Assembly: GCA_019787685.1 (NCBI GenBank)
Contig: JAHNUO010000012.1
Location: 868,001-932,000 of the forward strand
From: Chiua virens
Lineage: Eukaryota > Basidiomycota > Agaricomycetes > Boletales > Boletaceae
Direction of reading: 5' to 3'
Length of the DNA stretch: 64,000 nt
Part shown: positions 55,970 to 64,000 of the stretch, piece by piece
How the letters are laid out: each line of letters opens with the position of its first letter
Position numbering within the stretch: position 1 is the stretch's first letter
Notes under the pieces: model-generated
The model's input: only the letters and a program-made list of their open reading frames with translations
Databases searched by the model: none
Told to the model about the DNA's origin: nothing
Made by a program: the position numbers and the translations under genes

Positions 55970-56931
55970 TTGTACCTCAGTCTCATATTTTTTTACCTCA
56001 AAAAGGAGCATACAGTCCATGCAATCCAGGCTGCCCCAAGAACCCATACATACACTCCAAGTTGTAGCACCCTGGACATGCTCCGTGAACTCAAACACAT
56101 GCTGTGCCTTCTCCTGCACAATCAAGCTCTAGAAAGTGTGTTTGCATTGTTTGACATGGAACAGGGGACACCATATCTGTACATTATCATTGCACACATG
56201 TGTCTCAACATTGGCTCACACATAGTTATTGCAGATGTGTTCATGGCACACATGACACCTGCCATGTGAGTAGCAGTGGACATGACCTTCAAGTTGTGTG
56301 CCAACTCCCTCATGATATTGATGACCATGGGTGGTGATTATCTACTAGACCCTGCAAACCAATATATCAAGACAGATGGTGATGAGGCTGTGGCATGGTT
56401 CCATCTAATCCTGCATCTGACAGAGCAGTGCCAAATGTGGTCACATAAGAAGACAAGTATTCACTATCATGCCTTCAACTGGCATGACAAGGGTGCACAA
56501 GAATCCCATGGCATGTGGATGAGACAGAGCCCACTGTGTACATGTGGCACAATTGTAGACATCAACATCCTGCCAAAGTACTTTGAACTGGTGGCACAGT
56601 ACCTCACAAGGGCAGCATTTAGCCCCTGTTTCTAGTCCCATATTTGAAGGAAGTGGATGTGCCTGTCATTGGTGTACAGGCACTATTGCCTGACCGGAAC
56701 CTTGAAGGTGGCAAAATGGGCACAAAGAAGGATGGTGTGGCAGATCAATGTCAGTGGTATGACCAGGAAGGTGGTTTCATATGTAGTTGGTGCAAGCATG
56801 TGCAATACTGCTCTCAAGTGTATCAACATGCAGACTGGAAGGTTCACAGAAAGAAATGTGTCAACATTAGTTTGTTGTCTTGGACCCAGTATAAGTTGAA
56901 ATGGTCTGATAGCTTGTTGTCTATTGTGTGA
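55970..56931 (+). pseudogene. MYND zinc-finger gene relic
   Basis: A plus-strand frame (55970-56635) with one TGA at 56267-56269 reads LESVFALFDMEQGTPYL and QCQMWSHKKTSIHYHAFNWH. A shift of frame leads into 56644-56931, whose residues contain CSWCKHVQYCSQVYQHADW followed by KVHRKKC, the C-terminal half of a MYND finger. Two expected cysteines are tyrosines (CQWY instead of CxxC, and SQVYQ instead of SxxCQ), so the zinc site is damaged. MYND fingers bind proline-rich peptides of partner proteins. This is probably a decayed member of the large Agaricomycete MYND family. Confidence 0.65.
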
Positions 56932-56939
56932 ATACAGAA

Positions 56940-57690
56940 CATTAACAATGACAATGACTAGTTTGGAGAGTCCTTGGCTGGAAACCAGCAAGTAAGTACT
57001 GTCCTCAGATGTGGTCTGTTTACAATAGGGAACCATGCCTTGAATATCTTCATGCTGGCCCAGGCACAAGCTGGATTTGACCATAAGAGACCATGACAAG
57101 ACTTAGACAATGGTTGGTCTTTCTTGTTCAGCAGACACCCAACTGCCACACAAGATGAATATGCAAGCTGACATGTGTGTTTTTAAGAACTCTAGCAAGT
57201 AGAAGGAATCCTCAATGTTATAGACGTGATTCCAGGTGACAGCACTTGGCAAGAAGATGTCATGTCAACAACATCCAACTTGGTCATGGACATTAGTACC
57301 TGCAAGTTACTCATGTGCAGGGGCAGACTTCCCAACTGCCATAGCAAATATAGCAGGTGCATATATTTAGTAGGTCTTTTTGCTGGATTTCAGTATTGAG
57401 TTTGTTGTCAAGTCCAGGTGTGCATGAATAAGACTCACCTTGTAGAATCTGTAGTGATGTCCTATTGGTGGCACTTCACCATTGTGGCCATTGACACTCA
57501 TTGTGACCAAAATGGGTAAAGTCACATCAGTGCCATCACAGGATCATGATGAGAGAAAAATAATAGAAACTTTAAATGTTGCAGTTAACCTTATCTGACA
57601 ATTGATTGTGAGCATGCTTCAGTGACCAGATCTAGATATCACATATAAAGAGGTCACAGGACCTTGGCACATTGCAACTAGAACCTAAGC
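56940..57690. other. No recognisable gene
   Basis: No motif was found. It may include the 5' flank of the P-loop gene relic that follows. Confidence 0.35.
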
Positions 57691-59800
57691 ATGCCTATTG
57701 AAATTCTCCCAGACTACTTCAATACTCCCACTCATAAAAAACTCAACAGGGCAGTGAACACAGATCTTTTAGATCTTTTGGATGAGCTTTCCAGTGACTC
57801 CCAAATGTCACTCTTGGAATAGATTACTTTCCTCATGTCCATTGCCAGTCACTTGAAAGGCTGCTTGAATCCCAAGTATGGACTTGGTGGGAACAAGAAA
57901 GCCACAACTTTGATCAAGAACCATCAAGAACTACAAGACATGCTCACATCCACATGGAAGCTCAGGTCATATTGTGAGATATGAAACACTGGTATGTATG
58001 TATTACTTATTTGATTTCTATTGACACAGCTGGTCATCTCACTAGGGATCCTGAAAATACCAGCATCAAAGTCAGGACTATGAACAGATGACACAGAATC
58101 TAACATTGAATATTGAGGTATGTATTTCATGCATTACCATCTGTCTCCCTTTATTGAATCTCTCAAGATTTATTGAAGGCCTTTAAAGCAAAGTATTGCA
58201 ATGCAATGGTTGACAGATTATACAAATATTTGACATACAATGAAAAGTGTTTCCAAAACATCCCCAAGATAGTTCCTCAGTACTTTGCCAAGTTCTGTTC
58301 CATTGTCCAGAGATCAGGAACTGGCAAATCAAGGATGCTAACAGATATAAATGTGTCCTTAGATCATGTTGACAAGGTAGCTCAACTGAACAACAGCTGA
58401 TAAAGAAGGATGTCATAGTGATCTACATGAACTTGCATGAGTGAAAGGATCAGAGCTTTCCTTTGTGTGATCTGATCCCAGCAGATATCTTGACCAGTTT
58501 TCCTAATGTTGTGGAAAATTACCTAGCTATCTGTCATGCCTTTCTCATAGCTCTATTTTATACACTTGGAGGATATCTCTCAAGTTATAGTAACACCATC
58601 TCTAATCCCAGAGAATTAATCAAACAAATATATAATATAATCCATCCTACAGGATTTGCCACAAGAGCAGCCTTCTTTCTGAGCACTTAATGAAGAATAC
58701 CAACTCATGTGTAGTCAGGATGATCCCATTGTGCTAGGTTAATTCAATACCCTTGTCTAGGTTCACACCAAGTTACTCTCAAAATATCCCTGCCAACATC
58801 AAAGTAAATCAAGCAACATGTCCAGGTTTCAATTCCTGATACTGCAAGGAATACCAATAAGAAATGAATCCTGATGTTAACAAAGCTGTGAAGATGTTCC
58901 AAGACCTCTCCCTGTCCACGCCAAGTAGGTATTCAATTGCTTTCTAGAAGTAGTGATCAACTGACTGGTTGTTTAGAAACAGAACTCAAGCCTCCCCCTC
59001 TTCCTCCCACCAGCTTCATTGACAATGTTTCTATTGCCTACAAGAAACTCAGGGCCAGCCTCAAAAGGATAATCCCTGACACTTGTTATGAGCTGAAATT
59101 GGTGATTGACATGGATAAGACACATCCACTCAGTCAGATACTTAAAGATGCAGATGGATACCATCCAGTGGATGTCCTTTGTAGAGCAGTGAGCGACTAC
59201 ACCTACACTGAGAACCATGCTGTCTGGGTCGTATTCACCTCAATGACATCCAAGGTCACTGACTTTTCTCCTCTAAATAAAAAATGCAGGTGTGACCAAG
59301 TGTAAATGACCCAGGAAATTAATCATATGGTTTTCAGATAATTCTAGTCACATAGCTACTCTAGGTGAACAGCTTTTTCCTCCATTCACCCAACTAGGTT
59401 AGGACCAAAATGCATTGGTGCCAGGAGAGATTGCTATGGAAGATATTGCAAAGCTGAACCATATTATTGGTTATAGGAGACCATTGTAATTCCTGTCTTT
59501 CAATCATTCCTCAATAATAACTCACCTCTTTATGCAATTTCAACAGGGCATAGGTGACATTCTCTCAAGAGCATGCACTAGTATCAAGCAGATATAATGT
59601 TACATCTAGTAGATGGCAAGTTACTCAAAAACAAAAGCTTCTATTCCAGGGATTCACCATATGCTTGCTGTCTTAGGGCAATCATTCACTGTGAATATTA
59701 TGTTCAGACACCTGAATTTGGTTGATAATCTCAAAAAGGTGTGGTGAGCCACATGCACATATGCCTTGTGACAACATTGGACAGACATTGGAGATTTATA
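57690..59800 (+). pseudogene. Agaricomycete expanded-family P-loop protein, broken
   Basis: The plus strand starts MPIEILPDYFNTPTHKKLNR (57692), continues with KYCNAMVDRLYKYLTYNEKC and FSIVQ-like text into a P-loop SGTGKSRM (GTGKS codons 58317-58331), then VIVIYMNLHE and CDLIPADILTSF (58410-58500), NYLAICHAFLIALF, FIDNVSIAYKKLRASL (58975-59060), a Walker-B-like LVIDMDKTHPLSQ (59099-59137), DGYHPVDVLCRAVSDYT and VWVVFTSMTSKVTDFSP, then LFPPFTQLG and HIIGYRRPL (59370-59490). The order fits a P-loop family I know only as hypothetical proteins expanded in mushrooms. The Walker B aspartate/glutamate pair is altered by inserted residues, and there are frameshifts near 58390 and stops after 57826. 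The role is not known. Confidence 0.65.
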
Positions 59801-59942
59801 AGCCATTCATCTGAACCCTCTTTTCTTGCACCACTGCAAATGTCCTGCATGAAAGACCTGGAAGACTGGAAGACACCATAGAAAACAAATAATGAGTGTA
59901 ATAAGAAAGTGGGGCGATAGGTTCATCTCAAGGGGGGTTATA
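59801..59942. other. Short spacer ending in the TA target site
   Basis: Contains no recognisable feature; the Tc1 element is inserted at TA 59941-59942. Confidence 0.5.
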
Positions 59943-60246
59943 CAGTGAGCAACAAAACTGATGCAATGTTTGTAGCATTTTGATTGAAGCATGAATATTG
60001 AGAGCCCTGTTGATGCTAGACCCCCTAACCTAGGTACCATTGGAAAGCCCTTGATCAGGGCTTTCCAATGGTATATGGGTTTATTATGTAATTCTTACTA
60101 TATCGGGAAATATTTCGAAATTGATGTGAGGTACTCATTGCATCAGTTTTGTTGCTGACACTCTAAAGTATTCAAAATGCATATTGCAAGTGGTTATTAC
60201 ATAAGCAATGGATCATGTGACATGTAATAAGTTCAACATGATACAA

Positions 60247-60260
60247 ACACACACACACAC
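60247..60260 (+). repeat. (CA)n microsatellite
   Basis: Seven CA units ahead of the transposase start codon. Confidence 0.9.
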
Positions 60261-60285
60261 TATCACTTTGTCCATAACCACCATC

Positions 60286-61302
60286 ATGAAATCTCTTTCA
60301 GTTGACCAAACTCATCATATTATCTCTCTCTTGGAATTGGGACAATCAACCCATCAAATTGCTCAATCTACTGGTCTCAACCAATCTACTATTAGTAGAC
60401 TCAGGTCCAAACATCTTCCCAACCTACCCAAAGCCTCTGGTGGTCGTCCTTCCATCATTTCTTCTACCGATATATGTCATGCTATTCATCTTATTGGATC
60501 TGGGAAGGCTGAGAATGCAGTTCAGGTGACCAAAACACTTCAAGAAGTGAAGAACCATTCTATCTTCCCCCAGACCATCTGCCGCCACTTGAAGAAAGCT
60601 GGTATGAAGGCTGTAGTGAAGCAAAAACGCCCTCTTCTTGCCCAGCGTCATAGGAGAGCAAGGATGGACTTTGCTCTAAGACATCAGCATTGGACTGTTG
60701 AGGACTGGAAGCAAGTTATATAGTCAGATGAGACCAAAATTAATTGCATTGGGTCAGATGGCAGGAAATAGGCATGGAAAAGGGCAGGAGAGGGTCTTAG
60801 TGACAGGATTGTGGAGGGAGCAGTTAAGTTTGGGGGAGGATCAGTGATGCTATGGGGCTGTATGACCTGGGAAGGTGTTGGAATGGCTTGCAAGATTGAT
60901 GGTAAGATGGATGCTGATCTCTATGTGCAGATTTTGGAGGATGAACTCCAACAAACTCTGGTGGATTATGGATTTTCCCCAGAAGACATTATCTTCCAGC
61001 AAGATAATGACCCCAAGCACACCAGTAGGAAGGCTAGGGAGTGGCTTGATGACCATGAATTTGAGGTCATGGTATGGCCTGCTCAGTCTCCAGACCTTAA
61101 TCCCATAGAACATTTATGGTTTCTCCTCAAAAGAAGACTTGCAGAGTATCCTGAGCCAGCTAAGGGAATATTGGAACTTTGGGAGAGGATTAAAGTGGAA
61201 TGGTATAAGATTGGGGTGGAGGAGTGTCAGAGATTGATTGAGAGCATGCCTAGAAGAGTTCAGGAGGTCATCAAAGCCAAAGGAGGATACACTTCATACT
61301 AA
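60286..61302 (+). pseudogene. Tc1-type DD34E transposase, two nonsense codons
   Basis: The frame from ATG 60286 to TAA spans 338 codons with TAG at 60721-60723 and 60769-60771. The N-terminus has a helix-turn-helix (STHQIAQSTGLNQSTISRL) and a second one near GGRPS. The first catalytic Asp is in SDETK (60724-60738), the second in FQQDNDPKH near 60990-61020, and Glu is in SPDLNPIEHLW near 61090, with 34 residues between the last two. The first TAG fits a TGG-to-TAG change directly before SDE. The enzyme would cut at the TIR ends and insert at TA; this copy is inactive. An ATG 26 codons upstream (60208) is also in frame but lacks domain support. Confidence 0.92.
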
Positions 61303-61537
61303 TTTGTAATACCCATATACCAGCAACAAAACTGATACAATGAGTACCTCACATCAATTTCGAAATATTTCCCGATATAGTGAGAATTACATAATAAACC
61401 CATATACCATTGGAAAGCCCTTGATCAGGGCTTTCCAATGGTACCTAGGTTAGGGGGTCTAGCATCAACAGGGCTCTCAATATTCATGCTTCAATCAAAA
61501 TGCTACAAACATTGCATCAGTTTTGTTGCTCACTGTA

Positions 61538-62691
61538 CAAGGGTTTGTTGATGTGTCCTAGAGCTTGTTGAGCAATCCAGAATGAAAGTGGCTGCAGGAA
61601 AAGTAATCTAGTTAGAGTCAAGACAATGAGAAGATAATCTGAGAAGATAGTGAGTGAGAGAACAATAAGGTGAACTAAAATGAAAGATGAGGAATGATGT
61701 CCAGCTCACTCACACATGGAAGAGTAGACAGGTAATCTCCTGAATGCAGAAAGATGATATTGAATGTCAGAAAACATAGTTTTATAGTTCTGGGCACAAC
61801 CCAAGACTGTTAAAGGCAATCCAACCCTAGGTAAACATACAGGATTGGGGTAGGATGGGTATGTAAGGAAAGAAATGTCAAAACCTTATAGGTAATGAAA
61901 GAAAAGAGTGTACCATGAAAAGAACAGCCTCAATAAGGCTCAATTGGAAAGAACAAGTTGAAATGGATGAAATGAAACATGTACAATGAGACTGGATTAG
62001 ATCATGTTGACTCAGATTGGACTCAGATTGGATTTGGATGATCTGTAAATGCTAAAACAGAACTGGAACAGTATGAAGTTGATGGTGGATGGGATGAGGA
62101 GGAGTGATAGGACATGCTTAAAGGCAGGGAAAACATAGGCTACAACTGTAAGGAGTTCCCAACTCCTACAATGCTCTATGAATGCTACTGAACCAAGTCA
62201 ACTCTGGCATAATCAACATTGGTCAATGTGGCAAGCTGACTAGCTGATTGCTGTGGTTATTGGCCAAGGACTTATTCATTCATACAGTGCCAGTAAAAAA
62301 CATGGTGACCAAGATGCCATTGATGTGGGAACATCATATCCCTGATTACCAAATGATTTCCATGATTAACTGGCTCAAGTTGATCTTTGGACCTAAGGTA
62401 TGGGTGCAAGCACTGCTTGCCCATGAAGAGTTCAAAGATGTGTATCTTAAATTTTAACACTGGATATACATGGAGATGAGCATTGCTGGACCAAAGCTGA
62501 AGGACGGTTTGAGATTAGTTTCTGATTGTGTGACATAACATTTCATGTACTAATTTTGGTAGCTTGGACCAGTGGACAGTGTGACACTGGAAGCAATTGA
62601 GTACAGCGCAATGCTATGACAAACAGTTCACTATCAACAATATTATACCCATATACTTTAAAGACATGCCTAAAACTGGGTTATCTGAGTC
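61538..62691. other. No recognisable gene
   Basis: The open plus-strand segment 62248-62457 (KMPLMWEHHIPDYQMISMIN) has no known family. The stretch 61600-62100 has A-rich GAAAGAATG-type phrases on the plus strand and no motif. Confidence 0.35.
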
Positions 62692-63421
62692 TGTTACAAT
62701 TTCTTTCTTTCGTTTCACTTGTACGACTTCACTCTACTCGATACCTAGGTATCTTCGTGCGTTCATCCGTACGCGTTCTACTTTCCCGCTTTGTAACTCA
62801 GCACCGGCCTCACCCGGATGCTTACGTTCTTCTTTTCTCGTCATCATCCGATGGCATCGCGCTTACTCATTCTTTTCTCGTCATCATCCGATGGCATCGC
62901 GCTTACTCATTCTTTTCTTCGTCATCGTCCGCACCCTTCGCATCATACGATTTCCTCTTCCGATCACTGCGCACTCCTTTTGGCCCTTTCGCTCTTCCGC
63001 TCTTCTGGCCACCCCCTTTTAGTTACTTGGTCCGTGCGCAGTTCTCGTAGTATAAATACCGCGCAGCGACACTCCTGTACTCTAGTCTTGATCTCCGCAA
63101 TACTAGCTGAGTATCTCTGCTCCACTCGCCTCTGTGCTTGTGACCACTCGACTGGACTACTCTTAGTCCCTTTCAACACTCGGACTCATCGTAGTCAACT
63201 CACGACCCTCGACCGTCCCTCGGGTATAGATTCCCAACAGGACAACTCTCAGCAACGCCTGAGTTTTCACTCGTCTCTCTGGTAGCATCTAGCTGACCAG
63301 AATCCCTTGTTCAACTCTTCAGCGCACCACGTATCAAGTGGTGGTTGTTTGAGTTATCGCAGCCACTTGGTACTTGGCGCTTTTGCGGCTACGCTAGGTC
63401 CTACCCGGAACTATCGTAACA
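62692..63421 (+). mobile_element. Solo LTR, 730 bp, CpG-rich
   Basis: Starts TGTTACAATTTC, ends TATCGTAACA, and is flanked by a perfect 5-bp duplication GAGTC (62687-62691 and 63422-63426). A TATA box (TATAAATA) lies at 63051-63058, followed by a C/T-rich leader. A 40-base tandem repeat (62833-62872 and 62873-62912, with a weaker third) is in the U3-like part. An old relative is at 47276-47954. No internal region is present, so it arose by LTR recombination. Confidence 0.95.
62833..62912 (+). repeat. 40-bp tandem repeat in the solo LTR
   Basis: Two exact copies beginning TTTTCTCGTCATCATCC, followed by a partial, diverged third copy. U3 tandem repeats often act as promoter enhancer units in LTR elements; that role is inferred here. 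Confidence 0.9.
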
Positions 63422-63426
63422 GAGTC

Positions 63427-63603
63427 ACAGGTGTCCTAGATCTTCATTTTAGACAAGGCTCAAATATTAAAGAATTCTAAGATAGCTTTTCATAAGATTA
63501 CCTGAGCAAGTCCCTTCATCAGCAGCAAAAAACGATCCTCCTCTAAGTCTTATCCATATATTGCTATCCTGGTTGATCTTAGTCAACAACCCTTACTCTC
63601 TTC
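63427..63603. other. Short flank, no gene seen
   Basis: Nothing recognised before the unknown family fragment. Confidence 0.4.
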
Positions 63604-63873
63604 ATCACCTTCCCAGAAAAGCAGATCAATGACTGGTGCCTCCACATCTATGCTGCAGGGGTTGACACAACCATGTATCCATTTTTATCCAATCACCCTG
63701 GACTGATAAGCACTCTGCAAGATCTGGTGCATTGGCAATAGATTCCAGAGGTAGACAGACCATAAAAGAAATACCTGGATGCACAGATCAAGTATGGCAA
63801 CATGGCAATGCCTAAGCATATGTTTTGGGAACATGGGAAGGATGTCCCTGAAATGCCAAGATATTCTCAGTAA
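63604..63873 (+). pseudogene. Fragment of an unknown protein family, copy 2
   Basis: The plus strand reads INDWCLHIYAAGVDTTMYPF, a stop-broken middle with IPEVDR, and KKYLDAQIKYGNMAMPKHMF ... WEHGKDVPEMPRYSQ before TAA at 63871-63873. It aligns with the minus-strand text at 48473-48855. Two stops interrupt it. Not recognised. Confidence 0.5.
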
Positions 63874-64000
63874 CTCTGTATATTGATGTCTCTGTTGTGG
63901 TTTTTGTGTTGGGAATTGTGTTGTCTTTCAATGTATATGATTATGAGATCTAATCCATTGCAATTTACTCAAACAAATCTGCCTCAAAGAGCCCTGTAGT
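63874..64000. other. No recognisable feature
   Basis: Short terminal stretch; nothing seen. Confidence 0.4.

Larger units (their letters stand above)
59943..61535 (+). mobile_element. Tc1/mariner element, 1593 bp with 217-bp TIRs
   Basis: Ends are CAGTGAGCAACAAAAC and its inverse, flanked by TA at 59941-59942 and 61536-61537. The terminal inverted repeats extend for about 217 bases (59943-60159 and 61319-61535) with only a few differences, unusually long for Tc1. Each repeat is itself closed by an inverted copy of its first 26 bases and holds a central palindrome (14-bp arms CCATTGGAAAGCCC). A transposase gene with two stops lies inside. Near-identity of the two ends points to fairly recent insertion. 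Confidence 0.95.

Noticed and set aside
55880..56125. Minus-strand ORF opposite the MYND gene relic
   Set aside because: It mirrors the plus-strand frame that is in order with the MYND finger and has no motif of its own.
60208..60285. Upstream in-frame ATG as transposase start
   Set aside because: The extra 26 residues include a (CA)n-encoded stretch and no domain; ATG 60286 fits the usual start before the helix-turn-helix.

Overview
The window looks like a repeat-rich stretch of a basidiomycete (Agaricomycete-type) nuclear genome. Evidence is the short GT-AG introns of about 54-62 bases, the fungal transposase families (Tnp2/CACTA-like, KDZ with a CxC zinc cluster, PIF/Harbinger, Tc1/mariner, pogo-like) and the fungal copia and chromodomain-gypsy elements. 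I see no intact housekeeping gene, no rRNA or standard tRNA gene and no CRISPR array. Nearly all coding traces are broken transposon genes or decayed host-type genes. Older DNA is poor in CpG while the youngest elements are CpG-rich, which fits long-term cytosine deamination of silenced repeats.

Layout: a Tnp2-type transposase relic (about 0.6-3.7 kb, +); a minus-strand retroelement with a gag-like part and an RT-RNase H with a VDDH active site (5.9-9.0 kb); a PIF/Harbinger relic with a convergent companion ORF (9.3-11.6 kb); a SINE-like candidate (12.15 kb); three broken copia elements (13.1-15.3 +, 18.2-20.9 -, 21.5-23.9 +), two of them carrying nested solo LTRs with target duplications; a fold-back of two Tc1/mariner relics (26.8-29.9 kb) interrupted by a 1.9-kb non-autonomous hAT-like element; a Harbinger 3' relic (30.6 kb) with a convergent Myb/SANT-like gene (31.0-31.9 and 38.8-39.35 kb, -) that is split by a young chromodomain gypsy element (31,872-38,766); a KDZ transposase relic (39.4-41.35 kb, +); a decayed LTR-element interior and LTR (about 45-47.95 kb); a minus-strand gene relic with a possible trihelix-like domain (49.2-50.5 kb); a MITE-like repeat family with a nested pogo-like element (51.1-52.7 kb, related copies at 4.0-4.4 and 55.26 kb); a MYND-finger gene relic (56-56.9 kb, +); an expanded-family P-loop protein relic (57.7-59.8 kb, +); a Tc1/mariner element with long palindromic ends (59,943-61,535); and a 730-bp solo LTR (62,692-63,421).

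The best material is the gypsy element. It has 431-bp LTRs differing at one base and a perfect CCTTG target duplication. The 11 bases just after the 5' LTR are the exact reverse complement of 11 bases 28 nt past the end of the TATA box, the Tf1-type self-priming layout. About 700 bases of leader contain no AUG but hold a 200-codon open frame. Two upstream ORFs and gag are joined by TAG-ATG type stop-start junctions. A G GGA AAA slippery site plus hairpin lies at the gag-pol overlap, and a C-terminal chromodomain is present. Three inactivating changes (gag TGA, protease-region TAA, RNase H Asp to Asn) all fit C-to-T deamination. The element sits exactly at an intron donor of the Myb/SANT-like gene in a way that recreates a GT donor. 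A second notable signal is a hairpin in copia LTRs whose stem sequence differs between two subfamilies while pairing is kept.
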